This document shows positions 12,038-23,432 of a stretch of 64,000 nt of DNA, piece after piece (position 1 is the first letter of the stretch; the number at the start of each line of letters is the position of its first letter). The notes beneath the pieces were generated by a model. The model ran no database searches. It saw only the letters and a list, made by a program, of their open reading frames with translations, and was not told the DNA's origin. The DNA lies in NCBI RefSeq assembly GCF_030052815.1, contig NC_079503.1, forward strand, positions 55,284,735 through 55,348,734, written 5' to 3'. The DNA is from Hevea brasiliensis (lineage: Eukaryota; Streptophyta; Magnoliopsida; Malpighiales; Euphorbiaceae). A program made the translations under genes and the position numbers.

Positions 12038-13017
12038 TGCAACACCCCTATATGCACAGCCCTGTGTAAATCACTATTTCGTTGATCGGTGTCGATCCAG
12101 ACAATTAAGAGGATTAGAATTATATATAAGTCACTTAGAAAAGCCCTGAACAAAAATTAATAGTGATTAACCAAAGGTTAAATATAGATCAGAAAAATAG
12201 AACATAAAAAGTTAAATGAGCCGGGAGTCACAGCGATGGGTGACCGCACTGGGAAATGACTGGTAGGTCGGTTATAACCCTATTTTCGTATAGGGAATTG
12301 TGACACTGCAGGCCTAAGAAAAATTGTGAAGCTAGGGGAAATGTGAAAATCACAGAAAAATGTGGAGAACCAGATCAAATAGTTAGATCAGGGTTCCGAA
12401 AGAAATACTGAATTATTAGTAAACCGGATCAGACCGGCAAGGGGCAAATTAGCCAATTCACCCCTATAGGTGACTCATGACCTAACTATTTATCTGAGAA
12501 ATGAAAATTTTGAAATATGGAATTAAATTAAAGAAGTATGGAAAAACTAAGGAAAAAGAAAAAGAAAGGAAAATTGAATTAATGACATCATCCAAATGAC
12601 CTCACTCATGACATCATAAATAAAATTTATTTAATTAGAAATTGACTAAGTCAAAAGTGAAAATAAAAACAAAGAAAATTTAAAAGAAATTCTTGTCTTC
12701 TCTTTTCATTTGGCCGTCTCACCTTATTCTTCCTCTCTCTCTCTTTTCTTTTCCTTTCCACCATTGATGAACACTTGAGCTCTTACCAACCTTAATTTTA
12801 CACCATAAAATCCTTGAGTCCCAACACAAAAATTTGATTGTAGACTTTGATTAAGAACTTGAGAGCAAAAAGGAGAGGAAAGGTTGAAGTTTTAGAAAGC
12901 TTATAATTGGCTTAATTAAGGTTAGTGTAATTTTTAACTTTTATCTTCTTCTAAACATGAATTTAAGTTGAGTTAAAGTGAAAATTGATGAAAAATGAAG
13001 AAGACATGCATGATTGA
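12038..13017 (+). mobile_element. Solo LTR G, segment 1
   Basis: It begins TGCAACACCCC with target duplication GAAGG at 12033-12037, matched at 26918-26922 after the other end of G. The first 250 bases align with LTR B (40494 on), including GGTGTCGATCCAGACAATTA. It is split at 13018 by element I. TGACATCA occurs twice as a direct repeat (12583-12590 and 12609-12616), and there is a donor-like AAG/GTTAGTG at 12918-12927. Confidence 0.9.
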
Positions 13018-13628
13018 TGTGACACCCGTGCAGTATACGATATACGAGTAAGTAATGCCACACGATTATGCAAGCACACTCTAATATACCTTAATTAATT
13101 TTCATCATAACTTTGAATATAACTTGTAAAATATAACTCATTTAAGTCATTTATTGAAATCATAATTTATTTGAGGTTCCGAAAATTTTAAAGAAAATCC
13201 GGCAGAGTACCGGCTAAAAATGGAGAAAACAGTTATTCGGAACCTGTGAAAAACACTTCCAATAAACAAATTCATTCATTCTCAACTCCAATATCATCAC
13301 AAAACTCAATATCAAGATCTCAACATTTCAATTTCAATTCTCATTCATCCATCACATGTGATGATCACATATAAATTACAAATAAACATTTACTTTTCCA
13401 TTCACAAATACAATTTTCATAATTTACATAAACATCAATATACATTACACAAGTTTAATTTCATATGAGAAAATCAAAATTAATTACAGAATGCCAAAAT
13501 GACACCTAGTGTCCTACCAATGCACTGCAGAAGTTGAGGTGACACGGACACTGTGCAGAACTGCAGGATAGACTCACCCAGTACACGATCTGTATCTCCA
13601 GCACCTACGCGTGGCAAAAGCAACGTGC

Positions 13629-13644
13629 TAAGCAATAATGCTTA
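13629..13644 (-). other. Conserved LTR hairpin (I, left LTR)
   Basis: TAAGCA / TGCTTA stem with a 4-base loop, in reverse orientation next to GTGGTGC. Confidence 0.6.
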
Positions 13645-14618
13645 GTGGTGCAATAATAAAATAAAAGAAAATAGCAAGAAAACAAATATGTAGTGAATGT
13701 GTATGATTCATTTGTTTAGTATGGGTATATACATTAATTCATTAACTTTGTTCACTTTCATTCATTTGGTTGCCCAAGTAACCTACACTAGACGACTGGA
13801 CTGGATAAACGGGTAAACTGGCACTGGGTACCTAGTACCTCGGGCCGTCACACCATCAGTCACATATGCATCTTCCGGTGTGCAACAGAACAGCTAACAA
13901 GCTGTAAATACATCAGGCACAATGCCAAATCTCAATACAAGGTCGGAATGGCTAAAAGCCATAGAATCACGGAATGGCATGTTGCCATGTGCAGTACTGC
14001 TAACTAAACCCTATTGGCATGCCAAACTATCCAAACCAATCTTGTTAGGCATACTAGGGCATTTGAAATTTTTAAATTCTTCAATATTTGAATTTCAAAT
14101 TTCGGTGTCACTATTCACCTCTTTGGTGAACTAATATGTTGACTTTTAGGTAGAAATTAGGCACATTGGTTTTGGCACTCCCAACATACCACATTTTGCC
14201 TTTAAAACTTGTTGGAATTGGTCACCATTACCATTTCTAACTTAAAACCAAGAGGGCAGAAAATTTCAGTTTTTGAAGCATATGTTTACTGTTCCATTAA
14301 ACACTGTTGCAGTGGGAATTTGAAGAAATGACAAACATAAAAGTTGTTCCTTATTTTGTCTAGTTGAATTTCCTTTTTTGAATCACTCCATTTGGAGTTT
14401 TTTAGCTCCAGATATGGCTCAAAAACCACAGCTGGCCGGATTGCCAATCTGCAGAATTGACCATATCTACAGTAACATGAACAGTGACTGTGATTGCATT
14501 TTTGAATTGTTTCTGGCCATAATTTGGGGTAGGTTTCTTCATGAAAGTTGTTTGTCTATGTCTTAACTTGTTGCTGTAAAAATTTCAGGTCAATTGACCA
14601 AATCTACAGTGAGTTATG

Positions 14619-14648
14619 GCCAAATGAACAGTTACTATTCATTTGGTC
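14619..14648. repeat. Long LTR inverted repeat (I, left LTR)
   Basis: Arms CCAAATGAA and TTCATTTGG face each other across a short spacer; one arm has a mismatch compared with the perfect right-LTR copy at 22488-22514. Confidence 0.6.
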
Positions 14649-16108
14649 ATTCTGCAGAATCAGTTGCAGGGTATCCGGATTGGGGCCAAGTTTTGGTCCT
14701 CTTGCTTTGGTCTTTTGGGCATGGTTTCTTCAGCAAAAATGTGCCATTATAAGCCTAGTTTCATGTCCCATTGGCCAAATACCAATTGGACCAACACAGC
14801 CAAAGTTATGGCTGTGTAATTGGACTGAAATCTCAGTCACCATTACTGCTGTCCCTAGGCAGCATAGTCATTCTCTTTGCCAAGCTATTTTTCAGTCCAT
14901 ATTATGGTCAACATACCTCAAATGGTCACTAATTGACCATTAGAGTGCTCTTTAACAGTTTCATAAGCCAAGTAAATTTTTACTTCTCAAAACCCTAATG
15001 TCCAATTCAATTTACCCATAAACCTCAATTAGCACACTAGTTCAACATCCATGCATATTCATACCTTAAACATCATTTCTAGCCACTCTAAATTCATTAA
15101 AACAATCAAACTCATCCTTCCTTAGGGCTGCCAAAAATTGAAGATACCCTAACATATATGATTTACTTCAAATTCTTACAATTTCTTAACTTAAAGTGAT
15201 GCTATAACAAGGATTAAAAGAGTGAGAGTGAAAGTATAGCACTAACCTTTAAGTGGCAGAATTTTCAGCCACCCAAACTCCTTTCTTTCTTCCTCTTTTG
15301 GCTGCCTAAAGCTTCCTTAGGGTGTGTAGATAAATTTTAGTGAAGATGACTTAGGGTTTTGGGGTGAGGTTTGAGAGGTTTTTCAAGCTTGAAAATGAAG
15401 AAAATGGAGGTTTAGGGCAATCAAGGTTTCGGCTGGCTTTTTGGGGAGGGAGATGGCTGCTGCAATTTTTGTTATTTTAGTCTTCTTTTAGTCTCTTTTA
15501 TTTGTTAGTCAAATAGTTACTTAATTGTGATTGGTTGGTAATTTTAAATGACATCACTATGATGTCACAAATTGCTTTATTTTGATTTTTTCTTTTCTTT
15601 TCATCACTACTCAATTTCAATTAAATTTTTAGTAATGTTTCTTCATATTTTATGTCATATTAATTATTTACTTAGCTGGACAAGTCGGCCAAAAATCACC
15701 TCTGAAGGCGAAATGACCAAAGTGCCTCTGTTTGGCTCAATGGGCCAAAATTGTCTGTACCGATTGAAAAATTTTTCTAGGTATTTTCTTGGCATTCTAA
15801 TGCCATAGGAACCTAGTAATCCTTCTCTAGAGTCCCAAAAATTATTTTATAAATTTTCCCCCGGGTCTAGGGCTCCTCGTTGCGAGAACCGCAACTTCCC
15901 TCTAGTTACCCATCGCTTGGGCACCGGCTCGTTTAACTCGGTTGTATTTTATTTCTAAAATTTTTACCAAATTTTTCTTATTAATATTTGAGTTAATTAT
16001 GGTTCCTGACTTTAGTTTAAATATTTTTCCGGATGTTCTAGCTGTCCGGACCGACACCGGTCACCGGAACAGTAGAATGTACGGAGTTGCTATCGGGAGG
16101 GTGTTACA

Positions 16109-16120
16109 ACTCTTCCCCTC
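16109..16120 (-). other. Polypurine tract of element I
   Basis: On the minus strand this is GAGGGGAAGAGT directly before the 3' LTR. The integrase stop codon (TAG, 16120-16122) touches it, as is common in this clade. Confidence 0.85.
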
Positions 16121-17532
16121 TAATTTAAATTTCGTCCTCGAAATTTACCTGATGCAAACAGTTGAGGGAACTGTTGCCTCATCATTTCTTCACTTTCCCA
16201 AGTTGCTTCCTCGGTGTTGTGGTGCCTCCAAAGCACTTTCACCAGTGGAATCTGCTTATTCCTCAATTCTTTCACTTCCCGAGCCAGGATCCGTAGAGGT
16301 TCTTCTTCATATGTCAAATCCGGTTGTATTTCAATTTCTTCCCTGGAGATGACATGTGAAGGATCTGAGCGGTATCTTCTGAGCATAGACATGTGGAACA
16401 CATTGTGGATCTTGTCCAGCTCTGGTGGTAAAGCTAGCCTATAGGCCACTGGACCCACACGTTCAATGACTTCATATGGGCCAATGAACCTAGGGCTTAA
16501 CTTACCTTTCCTTCCAAATCTCAATACCTTCTTCCACGGTGACACCTTGAGGAACACTTTGTTGCCAACCACATATTCTATTTCTTTTCTCTTCAGGTCG
16601 GCATAAGATTTACATGCATGCGAGGCAACCTTTAAGTTGGCTTTGATTGATTTTACCTTCTCCTCAGCCTGTTTCACCAGGTCTGGCCCTACCAGTTTGT
16701 CTTCGCCCAATTCAGTCCAGCACACTGGAGTTCTACATTTTCTCCCATACAGTGCTTCACATGGGGCCATTTGGATGCTAGTTTGGTAGCTATTGTTGTA
16801 TGCAAATTCTGCCAGTGGGAGGTATCTATCCCAACTTCCCTCGAACTCAATGACACAACTCCTCAGCATATCCTCAAGGACCTGGATTACTCTTTCTGAT
16901 TGCCCATCCGTCTGAGGATGGAAAGCTGTGCTGAAGTGGAGTTGTGTACCCAAGGACTCATGTAACTTCTTCCAGAATCTCGATGTAAACCTTGGGTCTC
17001 GATCAGATATGATGGAAAGTGGAATTCCATGTAGTCTAATTATCTCACTGATATACAATTCTGCTAACTTCTCCAGTGAGTAGTCAGTCATAACTGGCAG
17101 AAAGTGTGCTGACTTGGTCAATCTATCCACTATTACCCATGCTGCATCATGTTTCTTCCGGGTGAGAGGTAGACTACTTACAAAATCCATGGTGACCCGA
17201 TCCCATTTCCATTCAGGTATGCGTATAGGCTGTAGCAATCCTGATGGAACTTGATGTTCTGCCTTGACTTGCTGACATGTCAAGCATTTAGTCACATAGT
17301 CAGCTATGTCCTTTTTCATACCAGGCCACCAATACTGAAGCTTCAAATCATGATACATCTTTGTACTTCCTGGGTGCATAGCATATACACTGGTGTGTGC
17401 CTCTTTTAGAATACTGGCCTTCAATTCCCCATTATCTGGTACACACAGTCTTCCTTTGTAATATAGACACCCATCTGCCTTCACCTCATAGTCAGTTGCT
17501 TTTCCCTCTGAGATTTTGCTCATAATAGCCAT
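16120..17532 (-). CDS. Element I integrase with chromodomain-like C-terminus (open 470-codon frame)
   Basis: This is an integrase of Ty3/gypsy type, which inserts the cDNA into the chromosome. Counting from the first Met, the zinc-binding residues are His46, His53, Cys83 and Cys86. The catalytic triad is Asp116 (VTMDFV), Asp177 (ISDRDPRF) and Glu213 (GQSERV), with exactly 35 residues between the last two. The C-terminal GPYEVIERVGPVAYRLALP region and the tail PLVKVLWRHH..EATWESEE (about residues 430-455) look like the chromodomain-like end of Tekay/Del chromoviruses, which is thought to guide integration to heterochromatin. The frame has no stop, unlike the D and B copies. In the normal protein this is the end of a gag-pol polyprotein; the Met used here is internal. 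Upstream frameshifts mean that it could be made only from a separate start. Confidence 0.92.
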   Translation of the reverse strand: MAIMSKISEGKATDYEVKADGCLYYKGRLCVPDNGELKASILKEAHTSVYAMHPGSTKMYHDLKLQYWWPGMKKDIADYVTKCLTCQQVKAEHQVPSGLLQPIRIPEWKWDRVTMDFVSSLPLTRKKHDAAWVIVDRLTKSAHFLPVMTDYSLEKLAELYISEIIRLHGIPLSIISDRDPRFTSRFWKKLHESLGTQLHFSTAFHPQTDGQSERVIQVLEDMLRSCVIEFEGSWDRYLPLAEFAYNNSYQTSIQMAPCEALYGRKCRTPVCWTELGEDKLVGPDLVKQAEEKVKSIKANLKVASHACKSYADLKRKEIEYVVGNKVFLKVSPWKKVLRFGRKGKLSPRFIGPYEVIERVGPVAYRLALPPELDKIHNVFHMSMLRRYRSDPSHVISREEIEIQPDLTYEEEPLRILAREVKELRNKQIPLVKVLWRHHNTEEATWESEEMMRQQFPQLFASGKFRGRNLN

Positions 17533-18040
17533 TAGCTTCTCATCTACCTTCTGCCCATCTAAAATCTGTATGTGAGTTTGGCCTCACTTGCAACTCAGCC
17601 AAAATAGCTCCATCTTGAATCAAAGTGAGACGGGCATTCAATGATCTCAAGGCTGTCATGGATTTTCTGCTCAAAGCATCAGCAACTACATTTGCCTTCC
17701 CAGGATGGTAGTCAATTACACAGTCATAGTCCTTCAGGAACTCAATCTATCGCCTCTGTCTAAGGTTGAGCTCCTTCTGGGTTGGCAAGTATTTTAGGCT
17801 TTTGTGGTCCGTGTAAATGTAACACTTTTCACCATACAAGTAATGCCTCCATATCTTCAATGCGAAGATAATTGCTGCAAGCTCTAGATCATGGGTAGGG
17901 TAGTTCTGTTCATGTGGCCTTAGCTGTCTGGAAGCATAAGCGACCACCTTCCCCTCTTGCATCAATACACACCCTAACCCATTATGAGAAGCATCACTAT
18001 AGACCACGAAGTCCTTTCACGACCGGTGTGTGTGCACGGT
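17533..18040 (-). pseudogene. Element I RNase H domain
   Basis: The frame 17747-18007 reads [43 protein letters not shown] and [10 protein letters not shown], the gypsy RNase H with its catalytic Asp, Glu and Asp residues. It is entered by a frameshift near 18015-18040 (19 bases where D has 23). It ends at TAG 17747-17749, where the expected residue is Trp (TGG-to-TAG). A further 2-base length change near 17575, compared with D, separates it from the integrase frame. Confidence 0.9.
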
Positions 18041-19520
18041 GCCTCTGTCAACATAGCCTTCAACTTCTCAAAACTGGTCTGACACTTGTCATTCCAGTCA
18101 AATCTGACATTCTTGTGTAACAACTTGGTCATTAGAGCAGCTATTAAAGAAAATCCCTTCACAAATCTTCTGTAATACCCAGCTAGCCCCAAGAAGCTTC
18201 TGACCTCAGTTGTATTCCTGGGAGGCTTCCATTCCATCACTGCTTCTATTTTCTTGGGATCCACCCTAATCCCATCGGCTGACACTATGTGTCCAAGGAA
18301 TGCAATCTCATTTAACCAGAAGTCACACTTGGACAACTTAGCATACAGTTCCTTTTCTCTCAGGGTTTGTAGAACAATCCTCAAATGCTCATCATGTTCT
18401 TCCTTGGTCTTGGAATACACCAAAATATCATCAATAAAGACCACTATGAACCGATCTAAGTATGGATGAAAGATACGGTTCATAAGGTCCATGAATGCCA
18501 CTGGTGCATTTGTTAGGCCAAAGGGCATCACCAGAAACTCATAATGCCCGTACTGGGTCCTGAATGCAGTCTTTGGCACATCTGCATCCTTCACTCTCAA
18601 CTGATGATACCCTGATCTGAGATCAATCTTAGAAAATACTCCTGCTCCCTTCAACTGATCAAACATATCATTAATTCTAGGCAACAGATATTTATTTTTC
18701 ATTGTCACTTTATTCAACTGCCGGTAATCAATGCATAGCCTCAAAGTCTCATCCTTCTTTTTTACAAACAGCACTGGCGCTCTCCATGGTGACACACTGG
18801 GGCGTATGAACCCCTTATCAAGCAACTCTTGCAACTGAGTTTTCAACTCCCTCAATTCAGTGGGTGCCATCCTATAAGGAGCAATGGAAATGGGTGCTGT
18901 TCCCAGCAGTGTCTCAATAGCAAACTCGACTTCCCTTTCTGGTGGCAAACCAGGCAACTCTTCAGGAAATACCTCTGGGAAGTCTCTCACTGTGGGTATA
19001 CCACTCAGGTTTGGCTTAGCCTGCCTAGTATCCACCACATGTGCTAGGTAGGCTTCACAGCCTTTTCTCATCATTCGTCTTGCAACTGTGGCTGAGATAA
19101 CATTGGACAAGAAATCTGTCCTTTCACCCACAACAGTGATCTCATTACCCTCAGAAGTTTTCAAAGAAATTCTCTTCAATTTGCAATCAACTATTGCCTG
19201 ATGACGTGACAACCAGTCCATTCCCAAAATCACGTCAAACTCGTGGAAGGGCAACTCAATCAGGTCTACCAAGAATTCATACCCCTGAATCCTTAACGGG
19301 CAACCCTTGTACACTTTGTTCACTACCACACTATGGCCCAATGGATTAGTGACCAGAATGTCTTGGTCACTCTCCCCTATTAGTATCCCCCTTTCTACGG
19401 GTAAGTTGATGCAAATGTAGGAATGAGTGGATCCTGGATCCACCAATGCATGCACAGGAGTACTGTAGAGGGAGAACGTACCCCTGATAACGTCCGGGGC
19501 ATCTTGCTCCTCTTGAGCTC
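18041..19520 (-). pseudogene. Element I protease and reverse transcriptase
   Basis: One open frame of almost 500 codons holds both. Near its start is [12 protein letters not shown], the protease site in the D-[SP]-G form usual for plant gypsy elements. Then come [10 protein letters not shown] and the RT blocks [60 protein letters not shown] and the catalytic FIDD (18427-18438), followed by [11 protein letters not shown] and [13 protein letters not shown] copies element RNA into DNA. The frame is intact within itself but shifted against gag (near 19600-19660) and against RNase H (near 18030). Near-identity to D (51579-52973) shows a shared recent ancestor. Confidence 0.93.
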
Positions 19521-20743
19521 TCAGGGCATAATTTTTGGCAGGTGGTCTATTATCTGGCCTCTCTGCTGGCTCGGATCTGAGCCTGCAGATGGTCCCACCG
19601 CATCGGACTTACGATTTTCTACCTCTGTGATGTAGGAGCAGTGCATGCCTTGTGTTGGAGTAGCTGTAGTAGTTCTACGTGGGCAGTTCCTCAGCTGATG
19701 CTCTGTCGACCCACATCTTAAACAGGCACCAGTCACTCTCCAACACTCCCCCTTGTGCCATTTCAGACAGTGTGGACATGCAGAAGATGTTGGGGCTGGT
19801 CCCCTGAACCCCATCCCTGGAGAGCGCCACCGATGGTGTGGGTGACCTCTCCTAGGGGTGAACTGTGGCCTGGGCCCCTGAGACTGGCCCTGACCATGTG
19901 GCTGACCTGAACTCTGTGCAGGTGGACCTCTGAACTTCTTCCCAGGTGCAGGAGATGAGCTAGACTGACCCGGTCCCCTCTTCTGCTGCCTTTCCCTTCT
20001 AGTCTGCTCACTGATTCTTACTTTTTCAACCTTTATAGCAGCTTCCACTAACTTGGTAAATTTTGTGATTCCCAGGGCAGTGAGCTGGATCTTGATGTTG
20101 TCATTTAGTCCCTCTTCAAATCTCTTACATCTTTCAGCTTCATTAGGGACTATCTCCCTTCCATAGCGGCTTAATCGAACAAATTCCTTCTCATACTCGG
20201 CCACTGACAGCTGTCTCTGCCTCAAGTTAATGAACTCTCTTCTTCTCTCTTCCAGGTATACAGTACCCACATATTTCTTCTTGAACTCAGAGATAAAGAA
20301 GTCCCAAGTTACAGCTTTTGGCTGCACTTCACTGAACACAGTGTCCCACCATTCGTAGGCATCGTCTTGCAACAGGGATATGGCAGCCTCTAGGTTTTGC
20401 TCTGGGGTGCAGTGGAGTTGTTTTAAGACTCTGCCCGTTCTGTTCAACCAATTCTACCCAATGAGTCATCTTCTCTCTTGCCGAAGAAATCCACCGCCCC
20501 AAACTTTCTTAGCCTTTCCAGGTGTGATTTCTGCTGTGGAGCTGGTGGTGGTGGTGGTGCTGGCATTACTCCGGCCATTTGTCTAAAGAAGTCGGCCATT
20601 TGTTGGAACATGGCCTGTGGAGGCTGAGCAGGCTCTGCTTGAGCTGGTGGAGTAGGTTCTCCCCTACCCCCAGTCTCAGCTGCTGCAGGTGGAGCATGAC
20701 TCTCCACTTCCTCCTCGACTGCTCTCTGAGATGAAGGATCCAT
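19521..20743 (-). pseudogene. Element I gag (frameshifted)
   Basis: Gag forms the particle that packages element RNA. I start it at ATG 20741-20743, the first ATG after the primer site. The N-terminus has a Pro-rich stretch, then HLERLRKFGAVDFFGKREDD. Near 20450 a net 4-base deletion relative to D (12 versus 16 bases) shifts the frame, ending the first part after 99 codons. The rest resumes with RTGRVLKQLHC and continues with the Retrotrans_gag core (EWWDTVFSEV.. to ..VEAAIKVEKVR). After a low-complexity Pro/Gln/Gly/Arg linker comes the CCHC knuckle CLRCGSTEHQLRNC (19683-19724). A second Cys-rich block (CPHCLKWHKGEC) precedes it, typical of this clade. Confidence 0.9.
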
Positions 20744-20853
20744 ATCCTATTCAAAATAAGAAAGACAAACAGATCTGCATTAGTGTCACCTCGACTCTTA
20801 CAAATGCAATGCATGGTATGGACTCAATCTAGGCCCAGAAACGCCTAAACCGT

Positions 20854-20865
20854 GCTCTGATACCA
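20854..20865 (-). other. Primer-binding site of element I (initiator tRNA-Met)
   Basis: On the minus strand this is TGGTATCAGAGC, complementary to the 3' end of plant initiator tRNA-Met. It lies five bases after the 5' LTR. It is where minus-strand DNA synthesis is primed, and is not a tRNA gene. Confidence 0.92.
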
Positions 20866-21496
20866 CTAAATGTGACACCCGTGCATATGCAGTATACCGA
20901 GTAAGTAATGCCACCACGGTGTCTGGCACACTCTAATGTACCTTAATTAATTTTCATCATAACTTTGAATATAACTTGTAAAATATAACTCATTTAAGTC
21001 ATTTATTGAAATCATAATTTATTTGAGGTTCTGAAAATTTTAAAGAAAATCTGGCAGAGTACCGGCTAAAAATGGAGAAAACAGTTCTTCGGAACTTGTG
21101 AAAAACACTTCCAATAAACAAATTCATTCATTCTCAACTCCAATATCATCACAAAACTCAATATCAAGATCTCAACATTTCAATTTCAATTCTCATTCAT
21201 CCATCACATGTGATGATCACATATAAATCACAAATAAACATTTACTTTTCCTTTCACAAATACAATTTTCATAATTTACATAAACATCAATATACATTAC
21301 ACAAGTTTAATTTCATATGAGAAAATCAAAATTAATTACAGAATGCCAAAATGACACCTAGTGTCCTACCAATGCACTGCAGAAGTTGAGGTGACACGAA
21401 CACTGTGCAGAACTGCAGGATAGACTCACCCAGTCTGCGGTCTACTGGGCTCACGATCTGTATCTCCAGTACCTACGCGTGGCAAAAGCAACACGC

Positions 21497-21512
21497 TAAG
21501 CAATAATGCTTA
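21497..21512 (-). other. Conserved LTR hairpin (I, right LTR)
   Basis: TAAGCA / TGCTTA stem with a 4-base loop; same as 13629-13644. Confidence 0.6.
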
Positions 21513-22487
21513 GTGGTGCAATAATAAAATAAAAGAAAATAGCAAGAAAACAAATATGTAGTGAATGTGTATGATTCATTTGTTTAGTACGGGTATATAC
21601 ATTAATTCATTAACTTTGTTCACTTTCATTCATTTGGTTGCCCAAGTAACCTACACTAGACGACTAGACTGGATAAACAGGTAAACTGGCACTGGGTACC
21701 TAGTACCTCGGGCCGTCACACCATCGGTCACATATGCATCTTCCGGTGTGCAACAGAACAGCTAACAAGCTGTAAATACATCAGGCACAATGCCAAATCT
21801 CAATACAAGGTCGGAATGGCTAAAAGCCATAGAATCACAGAATGGCATGTTGCCATGTGCAGTACTGCTAACTGAACCCTATTGGCATGCCAAACTATCC
21901 AAACCAATCTTGTTAGGCATACTAGGGCATTTGAAACTTTTAAATTCTTCAATATTTGAATTTCAAATTTCGATGTCACTATTCACCTCTTTGGTGAACT
22001 AATATGTTGACTTTTTGGTAGAAATTAGGTACATTGGTTTTGGCACTCCCAACATACCACATTTTGCCTTCAAAACTTGTTGGAATTGGTCACCATTACC
22101 ATTTCTAACTTAAAACCAAGAGGGCAGAAAATTTCAGTTTTTGAAGCATATGTTTACTGTTCCATTAAACACTTTTGCAGTGGGAATTTGAAGAAATGAC
22201 AAACATAAAAGTTGTTCCTTATTTTGTCTAGTTGAATTTCCTTTTTTGAATCACTCCATTTGGAGTTTTGTAGCTCCAGATATGGCTCAAAAACCACAGC
22301 TGGCCGGATTGCCAATCTGCAGAATTGACCATATCTACAGTAACATAAACAGTGACTGTGATTGCATTTTTGAATTGGTTCTGGCCATAATTTGGGGTAG
22401 GTTTCTTCATGAAAGTTGTTTTTCTATGTCTTAACTTGTTGCTGTAAAAATTTCAGGTCAATTGACCAAATCTACAGTGAGTTATGG

Positions 22488-22514
22488 CCAAATGAACAGT
22501 TACTGTTCATTTGG
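22488..22514. repeat. Long LTR inverted repeat (I, right LTR)
   Basis: Perfect 12-bp arms, CCAAATGAACAG and CTGTTCATTTGG, with a 3-base loop. Homologous repeats exist in E, D, G, H and B. Confidence 0.7.
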
Positions 22515-23413
22515 TCATTCTGCAGAATCAGTTGCAGGGTATCCGGATTGGGGCCAAGTTTTGGTCCTCTTGCTTTGGTCTTTTGGGCATGGTTTCTTCA
22601 GAAAAAATGTGCCATTATAAGCCTAGTTTCATGTCCAATTGGAAAAACACCAATTGGACCAACAGCCAAAGTTATGGCTGTGTAATTGGACTGAAATCTC
22701 TGTCACCATTACTGCTGTCCCTAGGCAGCATAGTCATTCTCTTTGCCAAGCTATTTTTCAGTCCATATTATGGTCAACATACCTCAAATGGTCACTAATT
22801 GACCATTAGAGTGTTCTTTAACAGTTTCATAAGCCAAGTAAATTTTTACTTCTCAAAACCCTAATGTCCAATTCAATTTACCCATAAACCTCAATTAGCA
22901 CACTAGTTCAACATCCATGCATATTCATACCTTAAACATCATTTCTAGCCACTCTAAATTCATTAAAACAATCAAACTCATCCTTCCTTAGGGCTGCCGA
23001 AAATTGAAGATACCCTAACATATATGATTTACTTCAAATTCTTACAATTTCTTAACTTAAAGTGATGCTCTAACAAGGATTAAAAGAGTGAGAGTGAAAG
23101 TATAGCACTAACCTTTAAGTGGCAGAATTTTCAGCCACCCAAACTCCTTTCTTTCTTCCTCTTTTGGCTGCTTAAAGCTTCCTTAGGGTGTGTAGATAAA
23201 TTTTAGTGAAGATGACTTAGGGTTTTGGGGTGAGGTTTGAGAGGTTTTTCAAGCTTGAAAATGAAGAAAATGGAGGTTTAGGGCAATCAAGGTTTAATTT
23301 GGCTTTTGGGGAGGGAGATGGCTGCTGCAATTTTTGTTATTTTAGTCTTCTTTTAGTCTCTTTTATTTGTTAGTCAAATAGTTACTTAATTGTGATTGGT
23401 TGGTAATTTTAAA

Positions 23414-23432
23414 TGACATCACTATGATGTCA
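23414..23432. promoter_or_regulatory. TGACATCA dyad in LTR I (right)
   Basis: Same perfect 8-3-8 dyad as in LTR E, 542 bp from the start of the LTR in element orientation; the left LTR copy is at 15549-15567. A bZIP-type site decayed by CpG deamination is inference. Confidence 0.45.

Larger units (their letters stand above)
13018..16108 (-). repeat. Element I 3' LTR (left copy)
   Basis: It runs from TGTGACACCC to GGGTGTTACA on the plus strand. Compared with the right LTR it differs mainly near 13030-13075 and by a short deletion near 13580. Its short frames (such as 13922-14134) recur in the other LTR only because the LTRs are copies. Confidence 0.95.

Noticed and set aside
13922..14943. Open frames of 60-130 codons that recur at 21790-22798 with nearly the same protein sequence
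   Set aside because: The similarity is only because the two LTRs of element I are copies of each other; no domain, and the frames are not kept in related LTRs E and D.
20850..20870. tRNA-Met-like sequence (also at 33107 and 50178)
   Set aside because: Only 10-14 bases match, next to LTRs, which identifies primer-binding sites and not tRNA genes.
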